Assembly (NCBI GenBank): GCA_035622275.1
Contig: DASPVQ010000027.1
Location: 43,487-107,486, forward strand
DNA length: 64,000 nt
Direction of reading: 5' to 3'
DNA from: Thermoplasmata archaeon
Lineage (GTDB): Archaea > Thermoplasmatota > Thermoplasmata > Lutacidiplasmatales > UBA184
Of this stretch, positions 8,751-18,758 are shown piece after piece. The first letter of the stretch is position 1. Each line of letters starts with the position of its first letter. The notes under the pieces are model-generated. The model had not been told where the DNA came from. It was given only the letters and a program-made list of their open reading frames with translations, and ran no database searches. The position numbers and the translations under genes are program-made.

Positions 8751-10100
8751 CTAGCGCGACGCCGCCGGCGACGGGGGCCGCGCATAGTCCGGCCGCACGA
8801 CGCGGCCGGTCGGCGACCCGACGTACTCACCGGCCTCGACGATCCGCTCCCCGTCGCGGTAGTGTTCGCGGGGAAGGACCGCTTCCCACCCCTCGAACGG
8901 CGTCCAGCCGCAGGCGCTGTGCAGGTGCGCTCCGGCGAGCCGGCGTCGAGCGCGGAAGTCGACGACGACGAGATGCGCCCGGTGGCCGGGAGCGAGGCGG
9001 CCCATCGGTTGACCGAGCCAGCGCGCCGGCCGATCGATCGCCGCCCGGACCAGGGTGCCGAGGTCGAGGGCGCCGGCCCGGACGCGCTCCAGTAGGAGCG
9101 GCAGCATCGTCTCGACCCCCGGGACGCCGCTCGGCGCCCGGTCGAACGGCGCGTCCTTCTCCGCGGCCGGGTGGGGCGCGTGATCGCTGGCGAGGAACGG
9201 GATCTCTCCTTGAGCGAACGCGGTCCAGAGGGCCCCCCGCTCCCGCTCGGCGCGCAACGGAGGATTGACCTTGAAGCGGCCGCCGGTCCCCGAGGCATCG
9301 GAGAGCAGGAGGTGGTGCGGCGTTACCTCGGAGGCGGCCGCGACGCCTACCGCCCGGCGGAGCGCGGTGACGCTCGTGATGTGCGCGACGTTGCATCGGA
9401 GCGACGGGGGTGCGCTCGCGAGCCGATCGATCGCGGCGAGCTCGGCAGCGATCGGTCGGACGGCGTTCCAACCGACCGGGTCCGCGGCGGACGTCCCGGC
9501 CGAAAAGCGGTCCGGATCCTCTGCATGGACCGAGAGGGCGAGCCCGGTCTCCGCCACGCGCCCGAAGAGCCCGGGCAGGCCGGCCGGGAGCGGCGCCCGC
9601 TCGATCCCCGTGGTCGGACTCAGGTACATCTTGAAGCCGCCGGCGAAGCGACCCAGCGACTCGATCGCCGCCGACTCCGAGGCCGCCGCGTAGAGGAGCA
9701 CGTCGATCGCGGCGCGGCCGGGCACGCGCGCGGCCTTCTCCTCCAGTCGCTCGCGGTCGGTCACCGGCGGGAGCGTGTTCGGCATGTCCGCGATCAGCCC
9801 CACGCCCCCGATCGCGGCCGCGATCGTACCGGTCGCGAAGCTCTCGGCCGCCAGCGGACCGCCGGGGTCGCGAAAGTGAACGTGGAGGTCGGTGGCCGCC
9901 GGCAGGATCACGGCGTCCCCGAGGTCGCGCCGGGGCGCGCCGGTCCGCACCTTGCCGACCGACGCGATGCGCCCGTCGTCGCCGATCGCGATCTCGACCG
10001 GCTCGAGCCGGCCGTGGACGAGCGCACGGCCGGCCAGGATCAGCGAGGTCCCCACCGTCTCGGCGGGAGCCTCGGCCCGTCTCCGCCGAGCGGGTGCCAT
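8751..10100 (-). CDS. pyrC: Dihydroorotase
   Basis: A 449-residue zinc amidohydrolase that cyclises carbamoyl-aspartate to dihydroorotate in pyrimidine synthesis. Visible residues are DLHVHFRDPG (metal ligands, substrate Arg), the carboxylated-lysine block GFKMYLSPT, SVHAED, EVTPHHLLL and SDHAPHP with the catalytic Asp. This pattern is type I (allantoinase-like) dihydroorotase rather than D-hydantoinase. The start ATG at 10100 has a TATA-like element (10121-10131, minus strand) one promoter distance upstream, so the message is probably leaderless. The divergent neighbour is purM, so two nucleotide biosynthesis genes share one short promoter region. Confidence 0.92.
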   Translation of the reverse strand: MAPARRRRAEAPAETVGTSLILAGRALVHGRLEPVEIAIGDDGRIASVGKVRTGAPRRDLGDAVILPAATDLHVHFRDPGGPLAAESFATGTIAAAIGGVGLIADMPNTLPPVTDRERLEEKAARVPGRAAIDVLLYAAASESAAIESLGRFAGGFKMYLSPTTGIERAPLPAGLPGLFGRVAETGLALSVHAEDPDRFSAGTSAADPVGWNAVRPIAAELAAIDRLASAPPSLRCNVAHITSVTALRRAVGVAAASEVTPHHLLLSDASGTGGRFKVNPPLRAERERGALWTAFAQGEIPFLASDHAPHPAAEKDAPFDRAPSGVPGVETMLPLLLERVRAGALDLGTLVRAAIDRPARWLGQPMGRLAPGHRAHLVVVDFRARRRLAGAHLHSACGWTPFEGWEAVLPREHYRDGERIVEAGEYVGSPTGRVVRPDYARPPSPAASR

Positions 10101-10180
10101 CGCCGCTCGGACGCCGGTCCCGATAAAGAAGGAGTGCCTGCGCTCCGGGACGCTATCTCCTCGGTGCGGATTCGCCCGGC

Positions 10181-11242
10181 GTGGACGATCCCCCCGCCGG
10201 CGCGCCCGGCTGGACGTACGCGCGCAGTGGGGTGGACGTCGGAGCCCGCGGGCAGGCGCTGGCGGCGTTCCTCGCCGAGGTCCGGTACCGGGCGCGGCCC
10301 GATCACGGCCGACCGGTCCGGGCCCCGGGCCATTACGCCGGTCTCGTTCGGATCGGTCGCGAGACGCTCGCGGTGACCACCGACACGGTGGGCACGAAGG
10401 TGCAGCTCGCCGAGCGGCTCGGGCGATGGGAGGAGGTCGGCGAGGACCTCGTCGGGGCCAACGTCAACGACCTCGCTTCGGTCGGCGCGCGACCGGCCGG
10501 CCTCGTGGACACGATCCTGTGCGCCCGCCCGGAGCCGGCGGTCTTCGCCGCCCTCGGCCGGGGCCTCGACCGGGGACTGCGCGCGGCCGGATGCTCCCTG
10601 CTCGGCGGCGAGACCGCGGTCGTCCCTTCGATCGTCCAGGGGATCGATCTCGGGGGCACCGCGGTGGGATTCTTCCCTCGGGGCCGTCGGCCCGTGCTCG
10701 GCGAGCGGATCCGGCCGGGCGACGCCCTGCTCGGCATCCCCTCGAACGGTCTGCACGCGAACGGCTTCACCCTGGTTCGGCGACTGCTCGAGGAGCGTTC
10801 GGTCGACCTCGCTCGCCCCCGGCCCGGGGCCGCCGTCCCCCTGGGTGAGGAGCTGCTCGCGCCGACCCGGATCTACACCGGTGCGGCCGAGGCGATCGCC
10901 GCGCGGCCCGAGACGCACGGTCTCGCGCATCTGAGCGGCGGCGGGGTCCGCAACCTCGTGCGCCTGCACGCGCGGGTGGCCTTCGTGCTGGAGCGCTGGC
11001 CCCCGCCGCCCCCGCTCTTCGACTGGCTCCAGCGGCTCGGCGAGATCGCCGACGCCGAGATGTTCCGGACCTTCAACATGGGGATCGGCTTCGTCCTCGC
11101 GGTCGCGCCGACGCATCTTGCCGAGACGCGCCGCCGGATAGCGCGCGCCGGCGCGCCGGACGCGGTCGTCATCGGCCACGTGGAGCGGGGTCGCGGCGTC
11201 CGGGTCCCGAGCCGCGGTCTCTCGTTCGAAGGCTACGACTAG
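10181..11242 (+). CDS. purM: Phosphoribosylformylglycinamidine cyclo-ligase (AIR synthetase)
   Basis: A 353-residue PurM that converts FGAM to aminoimidazole ribotide with ATP. It opens with YARSGVDVGARGQALAAF, and shows TDTVGTKVQLA, the ATP/Mg loop GANVNDLASVGARP, GGETAVVPSI, GIPSNGLHANGFTL and HLSGGGVRNLVRL. All are conserved blocks of the family. The GTG at 10181 is the first plausible start in the 80-nt divergent space with pyrC. The length is close to bacterial PurM (about 345). PurQ of the same pathway is encoded at 37392. Confidence 0.93.
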   Translation: MDDPPAGAPGWTYARSGVDVGARGQALAAFLAEVRYRARPDHGRPVRAPGHYAGLVRIGRETLAVTTDTVGTKVQLAERLGRWEEVGEDLVGANVNDLASVGARPAGLVDTILCARPEPAVFAALGRGLDRGLRAAGCSLLGGETAVVPSIVQGIDLGGTAVGFFPRGRRPVLGERIRPGDALLGIPSNGLHANGFTLVRRLLEERSVDLARPRPGAAVPLGEELLAPTRIYTGAAEAIAARPETHGLAHLSGGGVRNLVRLHARVAFVLERWPPPPPLFDWLQRLGEIADAEMFRTFNMGIGFVLAVAPTHLAETRRRIARAGAPDAVVIGHVERGRGVRVPSRGLSFEGYD

Positions 11243-11303
11243 CGAGCAGCGGGCGGCGCGCGCGCGGCCAAACGATTATCCCGCATCCTCCCTAGCGCGC
11301 GGC

Positions 11304-12248
11304 GTGCCCGCCGGCCGAGCGTACCTGGGCTCGGCCGTCGGCTTCCCCCTGCTCGCCGCGTTCCTGTGGGCGCTGTACTACATCCTCGTCCTCGCCGCGA
11401 CCCCGCGGTCGAACCCGTCGGCGGTGTTCGTCTACCCGTTCCTGTTCGGCGGGGTCGCCTACGCCGCCTGGACGGGGATCCGCGGCGACGGCGCGGCCTT
11501 CCTCGCCCTCTGGCGCAGTCCGGCGGCCTGGCTGAGGGTGGGCCTGCTTCTCGGCATGCAGCTCTCGGTGCTCGCGGGGACCTACCTCATCGGCCCGGTC
11601 GACGTCTCGCTGCTGTCGTTGATCGGGGACGTGGTGATCACCCCGATCTTCGTCGCCGCGGCGTTCCTGGAGTACCGCGACCGCCTCGGATCGATCGTGC
11701 TGTGGACCGGCATGATCCTGTGCGCCCTCGGGGGAGCGTTGGCGATCGTCGGCAGCGGCAGCGTCGCGGCGGTCCGGGGCTGGGGCTACCTGCTCGTGAT
11801 CACCATCCCGCTCACCGTCGCCGGCTACTTTCTCGGGTCCGCGCGCGAGGGGGAGCGCACTTCCCTGAGCGCGGTCGTCGCGCAGTCGATGCTGGCCGCC
11901 GGAATCGTCGGGGTCGCGATCAGTCCGCTGCTCCCCGGCGGAACGGCGGGGCTCGCGCTCGTCGATCCGACCCCGCTGCTGCTGCTCGTCGTCACGGGCC
12001 TGACGAGCTTCTTCGTCGCGCCGCTGCTCTACTTCGACGCGATCCACCGGGCCGGATACGTCGTGCCCCCCCTGTTGATGACCGGTATCCCCGTGTTCGC
12101 GGGGATCCTGAGCTGGGGCATCCTATCGATCCCGATCCCGGCCCTCGGTCTCGTGGGAATCCCGGTCGCGGTCGGGGGCGCGATCCTCGCGCTGCGCGCG
12201 GAGACCGCCGCGCCCTCTCGAGCGGCCGCGGGCTCGCCGCCGGGCTAG
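11304..12248 (+). CDS. DMT/EamA-superfamily transporter
   Basis: A 314-residue protein with about ten hydrophobic helices arranged as two halves, typical of drug/metabolite (EamA) exporters. It has FLWALYYILVLAA in TM1, and each half ends with a glycine-rich helix (GALAIVGSGSVAAV, then VGIPVAVGGAILALRA). The substrate cannot be predicted. GTG start; a TATA-like GATTATCC at about 11273-11280 lies 24-30 nt upstream, so the message is probably leaderless. The last four nt overlap the convergent polymerase gene. Confidence 0.75.
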   Translation: MPAGRAYLGSAVGFPLLAAFLWALYYILVLAATPRSNPSAVFVYPFLFGGVAYAAWTGIRGDGAAFLALWRSPAAWLRVGLLLGMQLSVLAGTYLIGPVDVSLLSLIGDVVITPIFVAAAFLEYRDRLGSIVLWTGMILCALGGALAIVGSGSVAAVRGWGYLLVITIPLTVAGYFLGSAREGERTSLSAVVAQSMLAAGIVGVAISPLLPGGTAGLALVDPTPLLLLVVTGLTSFFVAPLLYFDAIHRAGYVVPPLLMTGIPVFAGILSWGILSIPIPALGLVGIPVAVGGAILALRAETAAPSRAAAGSPPG

Positions 12249-14704
12249 GTCCAGTCACTGAGCTGGCGGTTGGTGGTCCGTCGTCGCCCCGCGCGCCCGA
12301 CGTCGCTGGCGGGCGTGTCGAGCGTCGCCGGTGCTCCCGGCTCGGCGGGCTCCGTCGCGGGATCCGGCGATCCGAGCCGGCGCTGGTGGCTGCCGCGCAG
12401 GAGCGATGCGGCGTCCCAGTCGAAGACCTCGGTCACTCGTGCGAGCGTCTGCGCGACGCGGTCGGCATAGTACTCCCAGTCCGGCTGCTTGGCGAACGGG
12501 CGCCCCTCGATCCAGGGCTCGACCTCCTGCGGGCTCTTGCGCGAGTCGGTGACGATCCAGGCCACGCGCATCCCGGGGATCACGTCATAGCCCTCCTGCT
12601 GCAGCTGCCGGAACACGCGGAGGAAGGGGAGCGCGTCCCGGGTCGCGGCGTTGTACTCGCCCTCGGCACGGACCGAGCGGGCGATCACGAGCCGCTCGGG
12701 CGGCACCGCGCGCTCGCGAACGGCCTGGACGAGCTCGCGCGATCGCCGGACCGCCGCGTCGGTGTCGCCCTTGAGCACGAGGTCGAAGACCTCGAGCAGC
12801 GCATCGGACTGGTAGTCGAAGGCGTCGGATCGTCGCGTCTCGTAGCCCCGGATGACCACCTCGTCCCGGGGCCACACGGCGTGGCCGACGTACCGCTTCT
12901 TCGCGCCGTGCGAGAACAGCGCCTCGTAGACCGACTGGAACTCGAAGGTGACGCCCTCGCGCGTGAACCGCCGCGCGACCGCCTCGCCGAACTCCTTCGC
13001 GCCCTCGAGGGACGCCACCGGCGAGCGGACGAACACGCTGTCGGTGTCGGAGTAGACGACCTCGTGCCCGTCGGCCTCGAGCTCGCCGATGATCGAGGTG
13101 ATCGCCGCACGCGCGAACGACGTGATCGCCGAGCCGATGTCCTTGTTCGTGAACCGGTAGAAGCTGGACGCGAGGACGCCGTAGAACGAGTTCATCAGGA
13201 TCTTGACCGCGTTCTGAAGCCCGTCGTAGTACGCCCCCAGCTCGGGGGTCTCGGCCGACCGGCCGAGCTGGCGGAACCGCTCGCGGTCGGCGAGCAGGCC
13301 GGCGAGGATCCCCGGGATGATGCCAGGACGGACCTCCGCCGAGAGGAACCGGGCGCCGGACGGAGCGACCGTCGTGCCCTCGGGCGAGAGCGTGGTGAAG
13401 CAGAGGTTGTGGGAGATGATGATCGACGGGTACATCGACTTGAAGTCGAGCACCACGACCCACGGATAGAGCCCGGCGCGGATCGCGTGGACGTAGCCGC
13501 CCTCGATCGGAGCGTCCCGGCCGAGGCGGTGCGTTGGCGGCACCCCGACGGAGCGGGCGTCGGCCGCCGGGATCAGCATCGCGTCGATGAACAGCGACGT
13601 CCGGCCGTTCAGCCCCTCCTCGAGCGGCAGCCGGGCGACGGTCGCCAGGTCGGCGGCCTTCTCCATCGCGCGCAGCCTGGCGAGGATGCGCAGGGCGAGG
13701 TCCGCGTCGTGCTCGCAGTACTCCATGACGCGCCCGGGGTCGCGCCGCCACTCCTCGGAGATGTTGCGGCGGTCGACGTCGAGCTTCGTGTCGTTCAGCA
13801 GGACCCGCGCGACGTACTGGAGGCTCTCCTGCTTCGGGCGCAGGTCCCGACGGGCGGACCACCAGGCGTCCGCGACGATGCGGCCGGTGATCTTCCAGAG
13901 GCGATCGTTCGAGCTGCGCGGCTCGCCCTTCTCCCGGCCGAGCGCCAGCGGCGGCAGGCCCAGCGCCTCGGCGCGCTCGACCAGCAGCGGCAGGTCGTAG
14001 CCGCCGATGTTGTACCCCGTGATCACGTCCGGGTCCTCCTCCCGGACGATCCGAACGAACTCCTCGAGGATGGCGCGCTCCTCGATCTGACCGATGCGGA
14101 ACGTCCGACGGGGCCGATCGGCGCCGTCCGCGACCCCGCAGATCGTGAAGATCGTGCGCTCACGGATCGCGTTCTCGATGTCGAAGGAGAGGACGCGCAG
14201 CGACGGGCGGAACGGCTCGGCCGGTCCGATCTCCCGCCGGTCCGTGACGACCCGCACGACGCAGGGGACCGTGTAGCGCGCCCGGATCTCCTCGGGCTCG
14301 TCCTCGGCGTCGAACGCGAGCGTGAGCCCGAGGCGCCGGTCGTAGAGGAAGCGGTGAACGAAGGGGATGTCGCAGGCGAGGACGCTGGCGTCGTCGCCCT
14401 TGCGACGGTACCGGTCCCGGTACTCGGGCACCAGCCACGGACGGTGCAGGGTCACCCGGATCGCCGCGCGGTCCCGCCCACCGACCCAGGTGGTGAGACC
14501 CTCGACGCCGACGATCTCCGGGTCGGCGGCGAGGCGCGCGCGGTCGTCGTCGGTCGGCTCCGCCAGAATGAAGTACGGCCGGAACCCGTAGTAGCGAGCG
14601 ACCATCGACTCGCCCTCGCGCGTGCGGCCGAACAGCTCGACGACGACGCCGTCGTCGACGGCCTGGTACGAACCTTCGAGGAAAAACAGCTCGACCGCTC
14701 GCAC
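12245..14704 (-). CDS. polB: Family B DNA-directed DNA polymerase
   Basis: An 819-residue archaeal PolB, likely replicative. The N-terminal domain precedes the 3'-5' exonuclease with Exo I (FDIENAIRE), Exo II (GYNIGGYDLPLL) and Exo III (YCEHDADLAL). The polymerase motifs follow: A (DFKSMYPSIII), B (NSFYGVLASS) and C (YSDTDSVFV). All catalytic acids are present and the length shows no intein. The GTG at 14704 is the only start before an upstream stop that leaves the N-terminal domain intact. The type 4 uracil-DNA glycosylase lies immediately upstream on the same strand (22 nt), coupling synthesis to uracil repair. Confidence 0.95.
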   Translation of the reverse strand: MRAVELFFLEGSYQAVDDGVVVELFGRTREGESMVARYYGFRPYFILAEPTDDDRARLAADPEIVGVEGLTTWVGGRDRAAIRVTLHRPWLVPEYRDRYRRKGDDASVLACDIPFVHRFLYDRRLGLTLAFDAEDEPEEIRARYTVPCVVRVVTDRREIGPAEPFRPSLRVLSFDIENAIRERTIFTICGVADGADRPRRTFRIGQIEERAILEEFVRIVREEDPDVITGYNIGGYDLPLLVERAEALGLPPLALGREKGEPRSSNDRLWKITGRIVADAWWSARRDLRPKQESLQYVARVLLNDTKLDVDRRNISEEWRRDPGRVMEYCEHDADLALRILARLRAMEKAADLATVARLPLEEGLNGRTSLFIDAMLIPAADARSVGVPPTHRLGRDAPIEGGYVHAIRAGLYPWVVVLDFKSMYPSIIISHNLCFTTLSPEGTTVAPSGARFLSAEVRPGIIPGILAGLLADRERFRQLGRSAETPELGAYYDGLQNAVKILMNSFYGVLASSFYRFTNKDIGSAITSFARAAITSIIGELEADGHEVVYSDTDSVFVRSPVASLEGAKEFGEAVARRFTREGVTFEFQSVYEALFSHGAKKRYVGHAVWPRDEVVIRGYETRRSDAFDYQSDALLEVFDLVLKGDTDAAVRRSRELVQAVRERAVPPERLVIARSVRAEGEYNAATRDALPFLRVFRQLQQEGYDVIPGMRVAWIVTDSRKSPQEVEPWIEGRPFAKQPDWEYYADRVAQTLARVTEVFDWDAASLLRGSHQRRLGSPDPATEPAEPGAPATLDTPASDVGRAGRRRTTNRQLSDWT

Positions 14705-14726
14705 GCTCCGGCGAGCCCGGGACGAG

Positions 14727-15341
14727 TTAAACGGGTTGCGCGGGCGTCTCGCGCAGCCAGCGCCCGAGACGCTCGACGTCGGCGCCCCAGCGCGCGGCGA
14801 GCTGTCGCGAGCGCAGCGCGGCCGCGGGGTGGATCATCGGGAAGATTGGCCCACGTCCGGCGGTGCGGGGTCGGCCGGCGGCCTGCAGCATCGCCGGAGC
14901 GGAGGGGTCCAGCACCCGGAGCGCGTGGGCGCCGAGGGTCACGAGCCGCTCGGGCGCGAGCAGGTCGAGCTGTCGCTCGAGGTACGGCCGGCAAGCGCTC
15001 GCCGCTCGCGGCTCGAACCGATTGGCGGGCGGGCGGCACTTGATGAGGTTGAGGACGCCGAAGTCGCCCGCCGCCAGTCCCAGGGATCGGATCGCCTCAT
15101 CGAGCCGTCGCCCGGACCGTCCCACGAACGGGAGACCCGTCGCATCCTCCGCGGCCCCGGGCGCTTCCCCGACGAACACGATCCGGGGGGCGAGCCCTCC
15201 GCGGTAAACCACCGCATGGGTGCGCGAACGCCCCAGCGGGCACTTCTGGCACGTCGCGATCTCCCGGGAGAGCGCGCGCCACCGCCGACGCCATCCGGCA
15301 GGCGGTCTCGTCCGCGGTCCACCGGCGTACGTGCCCATCAT
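14727..15341 (-). CDS. Type 4 (4Fe-4S) uracil-DNA glycosylase
   Basis: A 204-residue UDG that removes uracil from DNA. Cluster cysteines appear as CQKCPLG near the N-terminus and as a second pair in CRPPANRFEP...ACRPYL. Motif 1 is VGEAPGAAEDATGLPFVG, and the uracil-binding histidine motif is MIHPAAALR. Asn in LNLIKCRPP is also typical. I chose the ATG pair at 15341/15338 over an Arg-rich extension back to 15392, because the extension overlaps the uS12 promoter. Divergent from the ribosomal operon, probably co-transcribed with polB. Confidence 0.9.
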   Translation of the reverse strand: MMGTYAGGPRTRPPAGWRRRWRALSREIATCQKCPLGRSRTHAVVYRGGLAPRIVFVGEAPGAAEDATGLPFVGRSGRRLDEAIRSLGLAAGDFGVLNLIKCRPPANRFEPRAASACRPYLERQLDLLAPERLVTLGAHALRVLDPSAPAMLQAAGRPRTAGRGPIFPMIHPAAALRSRQLAARWGADVERLGRWLRETPAQPV

Positions 15342-15392
15342 CGCGGCGCGAGACGGCCGGCGGCACTTACGCGCTCGCTCGCCGGGACGCAC

Positions 15393-15402
15393 CTTAAATA
15401 GG
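15393..15402 (+). promoter_or_regulatory. TATA box of the uS12-uS7-EF-2 operon
   Basis: The element CTTAAATAGG is AT-rich in an otherwise GC-rich stretch and sits about 36 nt before the uS12 ATG, predicting transcription start near 15423 and an untranslated leader of about ten nt. Confidence 0.7.
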
Positions 15403-15433
15403 GGTACCCTGTGGCTCGGCCTCTCCGCCGATT

Positions 15434-15868
15434 ATGCCGCCGCCGTCGGGCCTCAACACCGCCGGGCGACTCGCCGCCCTCCGCCAGCGGCGACGCTGGT
15501 CCGACCGGTACTACAAGCGGCGCACGCTCCACCTCAAGGAGCGCTCCGATCCGCTCGAGGGAGCTCCGCAGGCCCGCGGGATCGTGATCGAGAAGGTCGG
15601 CGTCGAGGCCAAGCAACCGAACTCCGCGATCCGCAAGTGCATCAAGGTCCAGCTGATCAAGAACGGGCGCCAGGTCACGGCGTTCGCCGTCGGCGACGGG
15701 GCGATCAACTTCATCGACGAGCACGACGAGGTCCTCGTCGAGGGCATCGGCGGCCGCATGGGGCGGTCGTACGGCGACATCCCCGGGGTGCGCTACAAGG
15801 TGATCCAGGTCAACGGCGTCTCGCTCGATGAGCTCGTACGCGGCCGCAAGGAGAAGCCGGCCCGATGA
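15434..15868 (+). CDS. rps12: Small ribosomal subunit protein uS12
   Basis: A 144-residue decoding-centre protein. Archaeal uS12 signatures are [26 protein letters not shown], the loop equivalent to the bacterial KPNSALRK streptomycin region, followed by [18 protein letters not shown]. The highly basic N-terminus ([11 protein letters not shown]) is typical of the archaeal type. It is the first gene of the str-type operon; its stop overlaps the uS7 start by four nt (ATGA). Confidence 0.97.
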   Translation: MPPPSGLNTAGRLAALRQRRRWSDRYYKRRTLHLKERSDPLEGAPQARGIVIEKVGVEAKQPNSAIRKCIKVQLIKNGRQVTAFAVGDGAINFIDEHDEVLVEGIGGRMGRSYGDIPGVRYKVIQVNGVSLDELVRGRKEKPAR

Positions 15869-16527
15869 GCGGCGATCCGGTGCCGATCCCCCCGGCCGAG
15901 CCGACCGGCGAGGACGTCGGTCCTATCGTCCAGCGTCCCCAGCCAGCGGCTCCGCCCCCGTTCCCCGTGCCCCCGCTGTTCGGCAAGTACCCGTTCGAGG
16001 GGGTCGAGGTCCACGACCCCGGGCTCGTGCCGTACCTGTATCTGCACGCGGTCTACGCGCCCCACACGGAGGGGCGTCTCTCGGGGAAGCCGTTCCTCAA
16101 GACGCGCATGCACCTGGTCGAGCGGCTGGCGAACCACCTGATGAAGGGCGGCAAGTTCACCGGCAAGAAGTCGAAGGCGCTCGCGACGGTGCGCAGCGCG
16201 TTCGACGAGCTCGCGAAGCGAGAGGGGGCGAACCCACTGCAGCTCCTGGTCGACGCGGTCGAGAACGCCGCGCCGCGCGAGGAGGTCACGCGGCTCCAGT
16301 TCGGCGGGATCAGCGTCCCGCGGGCGGTGGATGCCTCGCCCGCCCGGCGGCTGAACGTGGCGATTCGCAACCTCGCCCTCGGCGCGATCCAGGCCTCGCG
16401 CAAGTCCACGAAGCCGATCCACACCTGCCTCGCGGACGAGATCGCGCTGGCCGCGAAGGGCAACCTGTCGAGCTTCGCCGTGGGTCGCAAGGAAGAGGTC
16501 GAACGCGTCGCCCAGTCGGCCCGCTGA
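15865..16527 (+). CDS. rps7: Small ribosomal subunit protein uS7
   Basis: A 220-residue uS7 that nucleates assembly of the 3' domain of 16S rRNA. It has an archaeal N-terminal extension rich in proline (about 50 residues), then the core [29 protein letters not shown], and a C-terminal half with [21 protein letters not shown] and KKxxxxLADEI-type helices. The ATG overlaps the uS12 stop. EF-2 follows after 22 nt, preceded by a purine-rich AAGGAGG at about 16534-16540 that acts as a strong ribosome binding site. Confidence 0.96.
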   Translation: MSGDPVPIPPAEPTGEDVGPIVQRPQPAAPPPFPVPPLFGKYPFEGVEVHDPGLVPYLYLHAVYAPHTEGRLSGKPFLKTRMHLVERLANHLMKGGKFTGKKSKALATVRSAFDELAKREGANPLQLLVDAVENAAPREEVTRLQFGGISVPRAVDASPARRLNVAIRNLALGAIQASRKSTKPIHTCLADEIALAAKGNLSSFAVGRKEEVERVAQSAR

Positions 16528-16549
16528 GGCCGCAAGGAGGGACAGCACC

Positions 16550-18751
16550 GTGACGCATATCCGGGCGGAGTTGGCGAAGGCCATCCCCGAGATGATGCAC
16601 CAGGTCGACAAGATCCGCAACATCGGGATCGTCGCTCACATCCATCACGGCAAGACGACCCTCAGCGACAACCTCCTCGCCGCCGCCGGCATGATCTCGA
16701 ACGAGCTCGCCGGAAAGCAGTTGCTGCTCAACTTCGACGAGCAAGAGCAGGCGCGCCTCCTCACGATCAACAACGCCGACGTCTCGATCGTCCACGAGTA
16801 CGAGAAATCGAACTACCTGATCAACCTCATCGACACGCCGGGCCACGTCGACTTCGGCGGGGACGTCACGCGCGCGATGCGCGCGGTCGACGGGGCGGTC
16901 GTCGTCGTCTGCGCGGTCGAGGGCGTCATGGCACAGACCGAGACGGTGCTGCGCCAGGCGCTCCGCGAGAAGGTCAAGCCGGTCCTGTTCATCAACAAGG
17001 TCGACCGAGCGATCAAGGAGCTCCAGCTGACGCCGGAATCACTGCAGCGGCGCTTCGCGACGATCATCTCCGAGGTCAACGAGCTGATACGGCGCATGGC
17101 CCCCGAGGAGTTCGTCGACGCCTGGAGCGTCGACCCGCGCGACGGGTCCGTCGCCTTCGGCTCCGGCTATGAGAACTGGGCGATCAGCGTGCCGTACATG
17201 CAGCGGACCGGCGTGAAGTTTCCCGACATCATCGAGTACGTCACGAGCGGCCGGTCGAAGGAGATCGCGCAGCGCGCGAAGATCAACGACGTGATCTTCG
17301 ACATGGTGGTCAAGCACCTTCCCAGCCCGCGCGTCGCGCAGCAGTACCGCATCCCGAACATCTGGCGGGGCGACATCGGCTCGCCGATCGGTCAGGCGAT
17401 GCTCGCGACGGATGCCGCGGGCCCGACGGCGTTCATGGTCACCGACATCACCATGGACCCGAACGCCGGCGAGATCGCGACCGGCCGGGTCTTCTCCGGC
17501 AAGCTGCAGAAGGGCATGGAGCTGCAGATCATCGGGACCAAGATCAAGAACCGGATCCAGCACGTCTCGCTCTTCATGGGCCCCGAGCGGCTGATGGTCG
17601 AGGAGGTCACGGCCGGCAACATCGGCGCGGTCATCGGCCTCACGGACGCGTTCGCGGGGACGACCACGTCGACGGCCGTGGACATGGTGCCGTTCGAGGA
17701 GATCCGGCACGTCTCGGAGCCGGTCGTCACGGTCGCGATCGAGCCCAAGCGGATGGCCGATCTGCCCAAGCTGATCGAGACGATGCGCAAGGTCGCCAAG
17801 GAGGACGCGAGCCTGCGGGTCGAGATCAACCCCGAAACGGGGGAGCACCTGCTGAGCGGGATGGGCGAGCTCCACCTCGAGATCACCCAGTACCGGATCG
17901 TCAACGACTACAAGGTCGAGATCGAGTCGTCCAAGCCGATCGTCGTCTACCGCGAGCTCGTCCAGCATCCGGGCGGCCCGTTCGAGGGCAAGTCCCCGAA
18001 CAAGCACAACCGCTTCTACCTCGAGGTGGAGCCGCTCCCGATGCCGGTCGTCCAGGCGATCAAGGACGGCGAGGTCCCCCAGGGCAAGTCGTTCAAGGAC
18101 GTCAAGACCCTCGTCACCAAGCTCGAGGGGCTGGGGATCCCGCGGGACGAGGGCCGGGGGATCGTCGCGGTCGAGGGGACGAACGTCCTGTTCGACGTCA
18201 CGAAGGGCATCCAGTACCTCAACGAGACGATGGACCTCATCGTCGACGCGTTCAAGGAGGCGATGAACCGCGGCCCGCTCGCGAACGAGAAGGTCTACGG
18301 CCTCAAGGTCCGACTCGTCGACGCCAAGCTCCACGAGGACTCGATCCACCGCGGTCCGGCCCAGACGATCCCCGCCGCCCGGTCCGGGATGTACGGCGCG
18401 ATGGTGCTCGCCGACCGGATCCTGCTCGAGCCGTTCCAGAAGGTGACGGTGAACGTCCCGCAGGAGGTGCTCGCCGGCGCGACCCGGGAGCTCCAGCGTC
18501 GCCGCGGCGAGATCCTCGACATGACGAGCGTCGGCGACCTGCAGACGATCACGGCGAAGGTCCCGGTCGCCGAGATGTTCGGCTTCGCCTCCGACATCCG
18601 CAGCGCGACCGCCGGCAAGGTGCTCTGGTCGACCGAGTCGATGGGCTTCGAGCCGGTGCCGGTCGAGCTCCAGCCCGGCGTGGTCGCGGAGATCCGCCAG
18701 CGCCGGGGGCTCAAGCCCGAACCCTACGACGCGGCCTACTACGCCGGGTGA
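16550..18751 (+). CDS. fusA: Translation elongation factor EF-2
   Basis: A 733-residue translocase GTPase. The P-loop is AHIHHGKTTLSDNLL (the commoner AHIDHGKT carries Asp where this has His), G3 is DTPGHVDF and G4 NKVD. Domain IV carries SIHRGPAQ, whose His600 is the expected diphthamide site. GTG start with AAGGAGG ten nt upstream. It is the last gene of the uS12-uS7-EF-2 operon. EF-1alpha and uS10, often next in other archaea, are absent here, and the operon ends at the palindrome array at 18759. Confidence 0.96.
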   Translation: MTHIRAELAKAIPEMMHQVDKIRNIGIVAHIHHGKTTLSDNLLAAAGMISNELAGKQLLLNFDEQEQARLLTINNADVSIVHEYEKSNYLINLIDTPGHVDFGGDVTRAMRAVDGAVVVVCAVEGVMAQTETVLRQALREKVKPVLFINKVDRAIKELQLTPESLQRRFATIISEVNELIRRMAPEEFVDAWSVDPRDGSVAFGSGYENWAISVPYMQRTGVKFPDIIEYVTSGRSKEIAQRAKINDVIFDMVVKHLPSPRVAQQYRIPNIWRGDIGSPIGQAMLATDAAGPTAFMVTDITMDPNAGEIATGRVFSGKLQKGMELQIIGTKIKNRIQHVSLFMGPERLMVEEVTAGNIGAVIGLTDAFAGTTTSTAVDMVPFEEIRHVSEPVVTVAIEPKRMADLPKLIETMRKVAKEDASLRVEINPETGEHLLSGMGELHLEITQYRIVNDYKVEIESSKPIVVYRELVQHPGGPFEGKSPNKHNRFYLEVEPLPMPVVQAIKDGEVPQGKSFKDVKTLVTKLEGLGIPRDEGRGIVAVEGTNVLFDVTKGIQYLNETMDLIVDAFKEAMNRGPLANEKVYGLKVRLVDAKLHEDSIHRGPAQTIPAARSGMYGAMVLADRILLEPFQKVTVNVPQEVLAGATRELQRRRGEILDMTSVGDLQTITAKVPVAEMFGFASDIRSATAGKVLWSTESMGFEPVPVELQPGVVAEIRQRRGLKPEPYDAAYYAG

Positions 18752-18758
18752 GCCAGTT

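Noticed and set aside
11366..15043. Very long opposite or alternate-frame coding frames (also 59908-63168 on the minus strand)
   Set aside because: They run antisense or out of frame to polB, uS12-type genes and the thermopsin gene, show Arg/Asp/Gly-rich low-complexity composition, and arise from GC-rich codon use.
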